Assembly (NCBI GenBank): GCA_949519155.1
Contig: CATIQU010000033.1
Coordinates: 96,358 to 160,357, forward strand
From: Polaribacter sp. SA4-10
Lineage (GTDB): Bacteria > Bacteroidota > Bacteroidia > Flavobacteriales > Flavobacteriaceae
DNA: 64,000 bases
Reading direction: 5' to 3'
The position numbers and the translations under genes were made by a program. Below are positions 46,644-53,779 of this stretch, one piece after another (within the stretch, counting starts at the first letter, position 1; each line of letters starts with the position of its first letter). The notes beneath the pieces were generated by a model, which worked only from the letters and a program-made list of their open reading frames with translations, was not told where the DNA came from and made no database searches.

Positions 46644-47645
46644 TTGGTAAAAATAGGCAACATAGAACTTCCCGATTTTCCGCTTTTATTAGCTCCTATG
46701 GAAGATGTATCAGACCCTCCTTTTAGAGCTTTGTGCAAAGAAAACGGTGCGGATGTTGTGTATACTGAATTTATTTCTTCGGAAGGATTGATTCGTGATG
46801 CTGCAAAAAGTGTCATGAAATTAGACATCTATGAAAAAGAACGTCCTGTAGGCATTCAAATTTTTGGCGCCAACTTAGAATCGATGCTTCGGACCATAGA
46901 AATTGTTGAAAAATCAAATCCAGATATTATAGATATCAATTTTGGCTGTCCTGTAAAGAAAGTGGTTTCTAAAGGTGCTGGCGCGGGTATTTTAAAAGAC
47001 ATTGGCTTAATGGTTTCGCTAACGGAAGCCATGGTAAAACATACCGATTTACCCATCACCGTAAAAACCCGTTTGGGCTGGGATCATGATTCTATTCGGA
47101 TTGTAGAAGTAGCTGAACGTTTGCAAGATGTTGGTTGCAAAGCCATTTCTATTCATGGTAGAACACGTGCGCAAATGTATAAAGGCGATGCAGATTGGAA
47201 ACCCATTGCTGAAGTAAAAAACAACCAGAGAATGCACATTCCTGTTTTTGGAAATGGAGACATTACCACGCCCGAAAAGGCCATGGAGATGCGTGACAGC
47301 TATGGGCTAGATGGCGCGATGATTGGAAGGGCTTCTATTGGATATCCTTGGTTTTTTAGAGAGGTAAAACACTTCTTTGAAACGGGTGAACACATGCAAA
47401 AACCCACCATTGCTGAACGTACAGAAATGGCACGCCGTCATTTACAAATGGCCATTGACTGGAAAGGGGATGTTTTAGGTGTTTTTGAAACCCGAAGACA
47501 TTATACCAACTACTTTAAAGGAATACCTCATTTTAAAGAACACCGCATGAAAATGGTCACTTCAGATGCTGCTAAAGATGTTTTTGCCGCTTTTGATGAA
47601 GTACAAGAAAAGTTTGGCAATATGATTATTCCAGATTTTAGTTAG
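46644..47645 (+). CDS. dusB: tRNA-dihydrouridine synthase, DusB-like
   Basis: 333 residues from a TTG codon; the N-terminus VKIGNIELPDFPLLLAPMED matches the family's start, so TTG is credible. An FMN-binding TIM barrel with LAPMEDVSDPPFR, INFGCPVKKVVSKGAGAGIL (catalytic Cys), VKTRLGWD, SIHGRTRAQMYKG and GNGDITTPEKA. It reduces uridine in tRNA D-loops using NAD(P)H. The last 54 bases, including the stop, are repeated 2.1 kb downstream at 49689-49742 with two mismatches, showing that the 3' end of this gene was the target of an insertion. Confidence 0.95.
   Translation: MVKIGNIELPDFPLLLAPMEDVSDPPFRALCKENGADVVYTEFISSEGLIRDAAKSVMKLDIYEKERPVGIQIFGANLESMLRTIEIVEKSNPDIIDINFGCPVKKVVSKGAGAGILKDIGLMVSLTEAMVKHTDLPITVKTRLGWDHDSIRIVEVAERLQDVGCKAISIHGRTRAQMYKGDADWKPIAEVKNNQRMHIPVFGNGDITTPEKAMEMRDSYGLDGAMIGRASIGYPWFFREVKHFFETGEHMQKPTIAERTEMARRHLQMAIDWKGDVLGVFETRRHYTNYFKGIPHFKEHRMKMVTSDAAKDVFAAFDEVQEKFGNMIIPDFS
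47592..47645 (+). repeat. Left copy of the 54-bp dus end repeat (putative attL)
   Basis: The dus 3' end from TTTGATGAAGTAC to the stop TAG. It matches 49689-49742 at 52 of 54 positions; the differences are A/C at position 15 and T/G at position 37. It completes an intact dus gene. Confidence 0.9.
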
Positions 47646-47677
47646 ACCCCTCCTTTATCACACAACTTTCTTAAACG

Positions 47678-47731
47678 TTGTAAGATTCTCTTACAAATCC
47701 TTTTAACAATTGACATCATCAATTGTTAAAA
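47678..47731. repeat. Two close inverted repeats next to the left island end
   Basis: TTGTAAGA-TTC-TCTTACAA at 47678-47696, then TTTTAACAATTGA-CATCA-TCAATTGTTAAAA at 47701-47731, both perfect. The second has 13-base arms, but no T run follows on the plus strand, so it is not a standard terminator for dus. They may be recombinase or regulator sites. Confidence 0.7.
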
Positions 47732-47804
47732 AATTCATTGACGATATACATGTATGTTTATTTTTTTTGTATGCTTGATGTAATTAACATACGCCTATAC
47801 ATTA

Positions 47805-47890
47805 AAAAAGTAACGATATCCCGTAAATAGGATAGGGATGTAAATACAAAATAAGATGATATAACGAGTTGTGGGTAATTTGAACAAAAA
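47805..47890 (+). repeat. Copy B of the dispersed ~88-bp repeat
   Basis: Partner of 15136-15224. It ends two bases before the ATG of the gene at 47893, with GTTGTGGGTA at 47868-47877. It holds ATCCC and GGGAT arms. Likely a mobile-cassette boundary or shared expression signal. Confidence 0.8.
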
Positions 47891-47892
47891 AT

Positions 47893-48405
47893 ATGGATAA
47901 TTATTTAATCGGAATATTAGGTGGATTAATAGGTTCAATTTTGACCCTAGTTGTCGGAAAGAGTTTAGAGATTTTACAGAAAAGTAAAGAGCACAAATAC
48001 GAATTAGAAAAACAATTCTTTGTGAAAAAATTATCAGCAGCGGAAGCTGCTGTTATGCAATATAGTTTGTTTTCAGATGCGTTATCTCAATTAATCATTT
48101 TATACAGTCGATATGAAGCATATGAAACTGATATTGGAAAACAATTAAATGACGATTTACTCAAACAAATCGACGAAAAGATTGCTTTAGCGAATAATGC
48201 TTCATTAAATATCGCAAACGCAATAAGTCTATATTTTGACTTGCAATCTGACTTTTCTAAAAATCAAATTATTTCAAGTTTTTACGACACGTTAAATTCA
48301 TTAGGACCATATTCAGAAAATGTTGAAAAGACCTTTCAACAATACTTGAATTATAAAGGAACTGAACTCGAGAAAGAAGCTCACGATATATATTTGAATG
48401 CATAA
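47893..48405 (+). CDS. Membrane-anchored coiled-coil protein, accessory, probably truncated
   Basis: 170 residues to the TAA at 48403. One N-terminal membrane helix (YLIGILGGLIGSILTLVVG) is followed by a charged coiled-coil (EILQKSKEHKYELEKQFFVK) and a mostly helical body. No family recognised; the layout, a short anchor and a helical body, is common among phage-defence and accessory genes. The same frame continues past the TAA for 37 codons, including MKNIANGYQVFDNELQKQIL, to a TAA at 48517-48519. That tail is helical and charged like the rest, so a 208-residue ancestor cut by one nonsense change is likely. Confidence 0.65.
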   Translation: MDNYLIGILGGLIGSILTLVVGKSLEILQKSKEHKYELEKQFFVKKLSAAEAAVMQYSLFSDALSQLIILYSRYEAYETDIGKQLNDDLLKQIDEKIALANNASLNIANAISLYFDLQSDFSKNQIISSFYDTLNSLGPYSENVEKTFQQYLNYKGTELEKEAHDIYLNA

Positions 48406-48519
48406 AAATTTATGGGAGCAGCAATGAAAAACATAGCTAACGGATACCAAGTATTTGACAATGAACTACAAAAACAGATATTGCAAATACGAGAAGAAAT
48501 GAAAAAATTTGAATATTAA
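48406..48519 (+). pseudogene. In-frame tail cut off from the coiled-coil gene
   Basis: 37 codons in the same frame as the gene ending at 48405, closed by TAA. It could also be read as a 35-residue ORF from the ATG at 48412, but no ribosome site is obvious. Best explained as the lost C-terminus. Confidence 0.5.
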
Positions 48520-48525
48520 AAAAAC

Positions 48526-48555
48526 TACCCACAACACCGGTAACCGTTGCGCAAC
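48526..48555 (+). repeat. Right boundary motif of the coiled-coil cassette
   Basis: TACCCACAAC (48526-48535) is the reverse complement of GTTGTGGGTA at 47868-47877, so the two bracket the gene. It is followed by CACCGGTAACC and the palindrome GTTGCGCAAC (48546-48555). The pattern recalls gene-cassette recombination sites. Apart from the REPIN-like element, the rest of 48520-48921 shows nothing else. Confidence 0.55.
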
Positions 48556-48711
48556 CACTTAAAAAAAAATGATACAACCTCTTTTAAGGAGTTTTAACAA
48601 TTAGATTCTTAAATAATTTATGGACAATACTGTTTTTTTTGAAGTCTTAAACTAGACAAAAACAAAAGTATTGGAGTAATTATATCTAAAAAAACAAAGG
48701 CGAGTGCTTTT

Positions 48712-48868
48712 GCTAGCGCGAGCGTCCCGCTCGTGACAGTAAGAGTGGATTGAAAATATAGTAGTACAAGAAATTATCAAGAAAACCAAACAGTTTTAGA
48801 AATTGCTATCTGATAACAAGTAGTAGTTTTAGTTTGTTTAACGGCACAAGCGAAACGCTTGCGCTAGC
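48712..48868. repeat. REPIN-like element, copy 1
   Basis: 157 bp with inverted ends: GCTAGCGCGAGCGTCCCGCT at the left and, reading in from the right, GCTAGCGCAAGCGTTTCGCT. Each end contains an AGCG-TCC-CGCT type mini-hairpin. The interior is AT-rich. Copy 2 at 49527 is the same length and aligns throughout with scattered changes. This is the form of a REPIN (two REP sequences facing each other), normally moved by a RAYT transposase not present here. Confidence 0.8.
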
Positions 48869-48921
48869 GGGGAAAGTCGAAAACCTTAAACAGAGTAGGC
48901 AATAAATTATATACCAAACAA

Positions 48922-49484
48922 ATGAAAAAATTATTCCTGAGTATATTCATCGTTCTTATTTTAGTAATATCAATATTCCTTTATATAAAAAGAGATAAAT
49001 TCGTCTATGTAGGCTCAGTAGACATTATTGAAGTTAATTGTAGTAAAAAACATCAAATTTTGAGCGAAGTTTATGAAAGTGACCAAAAAATTAGAAAGTC
49101 CAATGAAATGATCAAATATGCTAAAGAAGATCATAGGAATCAAGAATTAGTATTATTGAAAAATGTGGTATGCCAACATTAAATGAAGTGACTCAAAAAC
49201 ATATGAATGCAATATGGTTGGGGCTACAGCATACTGCTAAAGAGCATAGGAAAAGATACTTTCCACAGATAGAGGAAGCAGTGAAAAATGGAGATTTGTC
49301 TAAACAGCAATATGCATTGATGAAAGATAGAATCTTAATGGATGAAGGTAAACCTCAAATATATGGTTCACAGATAAAAAACGGCAAACTATATACGTTA
49401 GAAAATCCTGAAACTGTAAACGAAAGAAGAAAAAAAATGGGAATGAAGACAATAGAAAATTATTTAAACCATTTCGATAAATAA
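48922..49484 (+). pseudogene. DUF6624 gene broken by a frameshift
   Basis: Two overlapping frames. The first (48922-49182, 86 residues) has an N-terminal membrane or signal helix and ILSEVYESDQKIRKSNEM. The second (49170-49484, 104 residues) has HMNAIWLGLQHTAKEHRKRY, ALMKDRILMDEGKPQIYGSQ and a C-terminal NPETVNERRKKMGM, the signature of DUF6624. Adding one A to the A5 run at 49159-49163 joins them as LLKKCGMPT, restoring a protein of about 187 residues. DUF6624 function is unknown. It lies between the two REPIN-like copies. Confidence 0.8.
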
Positions 49485-49526
49485 TGCTGGATTTGTTATT
49501 TGGAAAAATCAATAATGCGGTTCCCC

Positions 49527-49683
49527 GCTAACGTAAACGTCCCGCTCGTGACAGCAAGAGTAGATTGGAAATATAGTAGCGCAAAAAATTATCAAGAAGA
49601 CCAAACAGTTTTAGAAATTGATATCTGATAACAAGTAGTAGTTTTGGTTTGTTTAACGGCACAAGCGAGACGCTAGCGCTAGC
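49527..49683. repeat. REPIN-like element, copy 2
   Basis: 157 bp, the same length and order as copy 1, direct orientation. Its left end has drifted (GCTAACGTAAACGTCCCGCT) while the right end keeps GCGCTAGC. It ends five bases before the right dus repeat. Confidence 0.8.
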
Positions 49684-49688
49684 GGTAA

Positions 49689-49742
49689 TTTGATGAAGTA
49701 CACGAAAAGTTTGGCAATATGAGTATTCCAGATTTTAGTTAG
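49689..49742 (+). repeat. Right copy of the 54-bp dus end repeat (putative attR)
   Basis: A fragment of the dus 3' end without the rest of the gene. It overlaps the last residues and stop of the minus-strand lipoprotein gene ending at 49735. See the left copy at 47592. Confidence 0.9.
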
Positions 49743-50310
49743 GTCTAACTTTCACATTAAAAGACGTCACTATCTTCTGAAATCCTGGAAGGTAGGTTTC
49801 AAAATCATCTTCGTAAACATCATAGGTAATCACGTATCCTAATCCTTTGTAAAAAAGATATACCGAAGCAACAATGTACTCTTTTCCGAAAAACTTGTAG
49901 GCGAATTTTAACACACGATATTCTCCATAAATTTCGTGTTTAAATGCTGAAAACTCTATTTTCGGATTGCTGTACCTTTCATTGATTGCTCCTATAGAAT
50001 CGTCAACAAAAGCATCTACGCTATTATACTTTTTGTAAAATTTTGTGTCATTCACATGAGAAAGGTAGACTCTTCGCCAATTCCAATCATCCTTAGAATT
50101 TAAAGTGTTGGTTGGTAAATACATAACAGAACAATGAATGTCGTAATATGCTTGCCAATCTTTTGGTGTCATAATCGAGTAATCCTTTTGTAATCCTTTT
50201 AATTCCTCTTTCTCTATTACCCTCCTCTTACATGGCAAGTGAGTCGACTGAAGAGCACTACACGAAGTACAAAGAACAAGCAGTGTAAAGATTGCAATGT
50301 ATTTTATCAT
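49735..50310 (-). CDS. Predicted lipoprotein of unknown function
   Basis: 191 residues with lipobox CTSC (Cys about 17). The mature part is alpha/beta with GYVITYDVYEDDFETYLPGF and FQKIVTSFNVKV near the C-terminus, a pattern seen in PsbP-like or DUF1795-like folds that measure or bind at membranes; the match is loose. The last codons lie inside the right dus repeat, so its exact C-terminus may have been set by the insertion. Its start overlaps the permease gene by four bases. Confidence 0.7.
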   Translation of the reverse strand: MIKYIAIFTLLVLCTSCSALQSTHLPCKRRVIEKEELKGLQKDYSIMTPKDWQAYYDIHCSVMYLPTNTLNSKDDWNWRRVYLSHVNDTKFYKKYNSVDAFVDDSIGAINERYSNPKIEFSAFKHEIYGEYRVLKFAYKFFGKEYIVASVYLFYKGLGYVITYDVYEDDFETYLPGFQKIVTSFNVKVRPN

Positions 50311-51509
50311 TGCTCTATAAACTCCTTAGAAATTCGACTCCCCGCAATTTTAGAGGCTAAAAACCCTAAAATAGTGATGGTGAAAATGACAATGAATAAA
50401 TTTGAAAACTGAAATTCAATTGGATACGGCATCTCTCCCACAATTTTAAACCAGCCAAACTCTTGTTGTAAAAAGACTAAAACAACACCGATTGAGAGCC
50501 CAATCAGCATGCCAAAAAAAGTGAGAAGAAACCCTTGTAAAACAAAAATTCGTTTGATCTCTTTAATGGTAACTCCTAAATTAAACAATGTCTTTAGATT
50601 GCTTTTCTTTTCAATAATCATCATGATAATCGCACCAATAACATTGAACAATGCAATGATTACAATCAAGGTAAAAATAAGGTAGGAGACAAAATTCTCT
50701 GTGTTTATTACCTTATAATACAATTCATTTAATTGTGCTTTAGTTTTCACTTTATAGGCAGTACCGAATTCTTTTTGAAGTTGAGTTGCAACAGCATCGG
50801 CATCGGCATCTTTCACGAGTTTCAATTCCATAGCAGTAATTCTGTTCGGATCGAAATCCAACAATTCTCTAGCCAATAAAATATTGACAAAAACATATTT
50901 GTTTGCAAAATCTTCAGTTCCAGAATAGGTGCCAACAATTTGAGTATTTACTTTAGAAAAAGCATTATTTGCCGTCATCAATCGCACTCCTGGTTTTGGT
51001 ACATAGATCTCTAAAGGTTTGCCAAAGTTGAGTACGCCTAAAGAAAGTTTGTACGAAATTCCATTGCCAATTACAGCCGTATTTAGATACCGATCGTCTA
51101 ACCATGTTCCCATGTCTAAAACCGAATCTATCTGAGTTATCTGAGTATAATTATTTTCAACTCCTTTAATAAAAGCAATGACTTCTTTGTTGTTGTACTT
51201 TAAAAAAACACGTTCTTCAATTACTTTAGAATTGATTGCTATGGAAGCATTCGCATCTAAAACTTTCGAAAAAGCATCGGTTACTAAAAAAGATTTTCCT
51301 TGCGTCGCTGTAATTTTTATATCAGGATCTGATGCATCTAGCATGGCATAGCTAAACGTTCGCAAACCCGAAAAACCAGAAAGAATAATAAACAAGGCCA
51401 ATGCACCAACGATGACACCAAAAGAGGCAATAATCGTAATAATATTGATCGCATTATTACTTGTCTTAGAAAATAAATACCGTTTGGCGATGTAGTAGGA
51501 AAAGTTCAA
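50307..51509 (-). CDS. FtsX-like ABC permease, LolC/LolE type
   Basis: 400 residues. One N-terminal helix (NAINIITIIASFGVIVGALALFIIL), a periplasmic domain (about 50-265) and three C-terminal helices with the MacB/FtsX core LKTLFNLGVTIKEIKRIFVLQGFLLTFFGM. The N-terminus MNFSYYIAKRYLFSKTSNNA is typical of LolC/E-like proteins that release lipoproteins from the inner membrane. No ATPase gene is adjacent. Overlaps the downstream lipoprotein gene by four bases, so they are translated together. rbfA lies 46 bases upstream. Confidence 0.85.
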   Translation of the reverse strand: MNFSYYIAKRYLFSKTSNNAINIITIIASFGVIVGALALFIILSGFSGLRTFSYAMLDASDPDIKITATQGKSFLVTDAFSKVLDANASIAINSKVIEERVFLKYNNKEVIAFIKGVENNYTQITQIDSVLDMGTWLDDRYLNTAVIGNGISYKLSLGVLNFGKPLEIYVPKPGVRLMTANNAFSKVNTQIVGTYSGTEDFANKYVFVNILLARELLDFDPNRITAMELKLVKDADADAVATQLQKEFGTAYKVKTKAQLNELYYKVINTENFVSYLIFTLIVIIALFNVIGAIIMMIIEKKSNLKTLFNLGVTIKEIKRIFVLQGFLLTFFGMLIGLSIGVVLVFLQQEFGWFKIVGEMPYPIEFQFSNLFIVIFTITILGFLASKIAGSRISKEFIEQ

Positions 51510-51555
51510 TTTTTAGTTTTGATAAGGTTGAAATATACCAAATAAAATTGACTTA

Positions 51556-51951
51556 TTAACCTCTTTTACGTTTTGGTAGAATCGACGGGTTTTCAATTGG
51601 GTTTTCATCTTGACCATTCAAAGATTTATCAATTTCTTCGATATAGTCTAAAGTATCATCCCCAAAAAACAATAATTCTGGCATTCTACGCAATTGATGT
51701 CTTGTTCTTCTTGCCATTTCGTGACGAATTAATGGCGTATTGGATTGTACTCCTTTTACAATCTCTTCTCTATTTTTAGATGGAAAAATACTTAAATATA
51801 CTTTTGCAATCCCCAAATCTGAAGTTACGTGTACTTTAGAAACCGAAATCAAGATTCCTTTCATTCCGTCTTGAGCCGCTTTTTGTAAAACGTCTACCAA
51901 GTCTTTTTGAAGCACTCCTGCAATTTTTCGCTGTCTGTTTGTTTCTTCCAT
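51556..51951 (-). CDS. rbfA: Ribosome-binding factor A
   Basis: 131 residues with the KH-type fold: RQRKIAGVLQKDLVDVLQKA, ISVSKVHVTSDLGIAKVYLS and RMPELLFFGDDTLDYIEEID. RbfA binds immature 30S and helps process 16S rRNA. The -7 element at 51956-51963 lies five bases before the ATG, so the mRNA may lack a leader. Probably co-transcribed with the permease genes. Confidence 0.95.
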   Translation of the reverse strand: MEETNRQRKIAGVLQKDLVDVLQKAAQDGMKGILISVSKVHVTSDLGIAKVYLSIFPSKNREEIVKGVQSNTPLIRHEMARRTRHQLRRMPELLFFGDDTLDYIEEIDKSLNGQDENPIENPSILPKRKRG

Positions 51952-51955
51952 GCCG

Positions 51956-51963
51956 CAAATTTA
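51956..51963 (-). promoter_or_regulatory. -7 element touching the rbfA start
   Basis: TAAATTTG on the minus strand is a full TAnnTTTG match. Its distance to the ATG predicts transcription starting at or within a few bases of the start codon. Confidence 0.5.
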
Positions 51964-52155
51964 CGATAAAATACATTGGTGCTCATAATATTCCGCTATT
52001 TGTTGAGGTAATTTACACTTTATTTCATGCCTTTTAAGTTGATCAAATCTTTAGAATTCCATTTTTTGACAAAAAAAACAACACTAATTAGAAAATCGGC
52101 AGACGGCAGTATAAACTTTTACACTGAACTGAACCTTTTTTTTTACATTTACAGA

Positions 52156-52560
52156 ATGAATAAAATAGAACACATTGGCATTGCCGTAAAAGATCTTAAA
52201 GCAGCGAATCAAGTTTATGCTGCACTCCTAGGAGTTGCTCATTACAAAACTGAAACGGTAGAAAGTGAAGGTGTGAATACTTCTTTTTTTAAATCTGGCC
52301 CTAATAAAATTGAGCTTCTAGAAGGGACAAATCCAGAAAGTCCGATCGCAAAATTCATCGCTAAAAAAGGCGAAGGTGTGCATCATATCGCTTTTGCGGT
52401 TTCAGACATCCAGTCAGAAATAGCACGGTTAAAAACAGCAGGTTTTATCGTTTTAAACGAAGTTGCAAAAAAAGGTGCCGACAATAAACTCGTTGCTTTT
52501 TTACATCCAAAATCTACCAACGGAGTTTTAATAGAGCTTTGTCAAGAAATAGAAGGTTAA
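52156..52560 (+). CDS. mce: Methylmalonyl-CoA epimerase
   Basis: 134 residues from the ATG at 52156 (MNKIEHIGIAVKDLKAANQV); the frame extends 43 codons upstream, but that part is AT-rich, contains a -7-like element (TACATTTA, 52144-52151) and lacks family features. A VOC-fold metalloenzyme with metal ligands in EHIGIAV, GVHHIAFAV and GVLIELCQE. It interconverts R- and S-methylmalonyl-CoA in the propionate pathway. A very short leader is likely. Confidence 0.92.
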   Translation: MNKIEHIGIAVKDLKAANQVYAALLGVAHYKTETVESEGVNTSFFKSGPNKIELLEGTNPESPIAKFIAKKGEGVHHIAFAVSDIQSEIARLKTAGFIVLNEVAKKGADNKLVAFLHPKSTNGVLIELCQEIEG

Positions 52561-52653
52561 ATTTTAAGGTTTAATTAAGGGATTCTATTTATATAGGCTT
52601 AAACTTCTAAAAGCTTCTTTGTATATTGCCGGCTATTAATCGCTCGTAAAAAC

Positions 52654-53532
52654 ATGTCTTCTAACTTTAATACATTCCAAAAAAGACGCTTAACCTCTTC
52701 TTACTTTTCTGTAATCATTAGCATTGCACTTGTACTATTTATGGTAGGTGTTTTGGGATTGGTGTTATTAAAATCAACCAAAGTTGCGAATCATTTTAAA
52801 GAAAAAGTGGCCATCAACCTCTTTCTAAAAGACGACGTTTCTAAAGAACAAATTGATAAATTTCGTGCCTCTCTCCAAGAAGAAGCATTTGCAAAAAGAA
52901 TTGTCTACATTTCTAAAAAGCAAGCAGCAAGAGATTACAGCAGAGAAATTGGAGAAGACTTTTTAACCTTTCTGGGAGGGAATCCACTCAAAAATGGCAT
53001 CGACATTTATTTAAAAGCCGATTTTGTTACTTCAGAGAAAATGCTCGCTTTAGAAAAAAAATTTAATAAAAACCTTTTTGTAGCTGACGTTTCCTATGAT
53101 AAACCGCTCATTGAGTTACTCACAAAAAACATTCAAAAAATTCGCTTTTGGTTGTTCATTTTATGTGGCTTTTTTGCTTTAATTGCAATTCTTTTAATCA
53201 ACAGTTCTATTCGATTAACCATATATTCAAAACGATTCAATATTAAAACCATGCAAATGGTGGGTGCTACAAAATCATTTATTCGAAAACCCTTTCTTTG
53301 GAGAAGTATCCAATTGGGAATGATTGGCGCATTTATATCTTTAATCGGTTTGGCAGTTATTATTTATTATTTGGACAAATTCATTCCAGTTTTAGGATTG
53401 TTAAAAGATTACATCACTTTACTGTATTTAGTAAGTGGCGTTATTGCCTCTGCATTTATAATTACATTATTAAGTACCCTATTAGCAACACAGCGCTTTT
53501 TAAATTTACAAACAGACGAATTATATTATTAA
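52654..53532 (+). CDS. ftsX: Cell division protein FtsX
   Basis: 292 residues. Four membrane helices (about 20-42, 168-190, 218-245 and 260-282) with an extracytoplasmic domain (about 45-165) and the FtsX core LTIYSKRFNIKTMQMVGATKSFIRKPFLWRS. With FtsE it couples cell-wall hydrolysis to division. FtsE is not adjacent. Followed two bases later by a DUF3098 gene, an arrangement conserved in the phylum. Confidence 0.93.
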   Translation: MSSNFNTFQKRRLTSSYFSVIISIALVLFMVGVLGLVLLKSTKVANHFKEKVAINLFLKDDVSKEQIDKFRASLQEEAFAKRIVYISKKQAARDYSREIGEDFLTFLGGNPLKNGIDIYLKADFVTSEKMLALEKKFNKNLFVADVSYDKPLIELLTKNIQKIRFWLFILCGFFALIAILLINSSIRLTIYSKRFNIKTMQMVGATKSFIRKPFLWRSIQLGMIGAFISLIGLAVIIYYLDKFIPVLGLLKDYITLLYLVSGVIASAFIITLLSTLLATQRFLNLQTDELYY

Positions 53533-53534
53533 AA

Positions 53535-53777
53535 ATGAGCACTAAAAAAGACACAAAACAAGAATTTTTATTCGGCAAAAGAAACTACATTATTATGTTG
53601 GTGGGTTTATTTGTAATTGCCTTGGGCTTTGTTTTCATGGCAGGCGGAGGTAGTGATGACCCTGCTGTTTTTAATGAAGAAATCTACAATTGGCAAAGAA
53701 TCCGATTAGCACCCACCTTAATTATCATTGGGTTGGGAATTGAAATCTACGCTATTTTAGCAAATCCTAAGCACTAA
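53535..53777 (+). CDS. DUF3098 small membrane protein
   Basis: 80 residues from the ATG at 53535, two bases after ftsX; a longer frame from 53298 lies inside ftsX. Basic N-terminus KKDTKQEFLFGKRNY, two helices (IIMLVGLFVIALGFVFMAGG and LAPTLIIIGLGIEIYAIL) with an acidic loop GGSDDPAVFNEEIYNWQR between. Matches DUF3098, found beside ftsX and uppP. Function unknown. Confidence 0.85.
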   Translation: MSTKKDTKQEFLFGKRNYIIMLVGLFVIALGFVFMAGGGSDDPAVFNEEIYNWQRIRLAPTLIIIGLGIEIYAILANPKH

Positions 53778-53779
53778 CT

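Larger units (their letters stand above)
47592..49742. mobile_element. Putative integrative island at the dus 3' end
   Basis: A 2.0-kb segment between direct repeats of the dus 3' end. It contains two close inverted repeats, a dispersed repeat, a membrane/coiled-coil gene, two REPIN-like elements and a broken DUF6624 gene. Base order and gene type differ from the dense core genes on either side. The right copy continues directly into the end of a convergent minus-strand lipoprotein gene, as expected if dus and that gene were once adjacent. No integrase, relaxase or transposase is present, so mobility would need help from elsewhere or has been lost. Confidence 0.75.

Noticed and set aside
48412..48519. 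Independent 35-residue gene after the coiled-coil gene
   Set aside because: It is in the same frame as the gene before it and reads as its lost C-terminus; no ribosome site.
47646..49688. A defence system such as toxin-antitoxin or CRISPR-type array in the island
   Set aside because: Neither cargo gene matches a toxin, antitoxin or nuclease pattern, and the repeats are two 157-bp elements, not spaced short repeats.
52027..52155. 43-codon N-terminal extension of methylmalonyl-CoA epimerase
   Set aside because: The region contains a promoter-like element and no family similarity; the internal ATG begins the conserved VOC fold.
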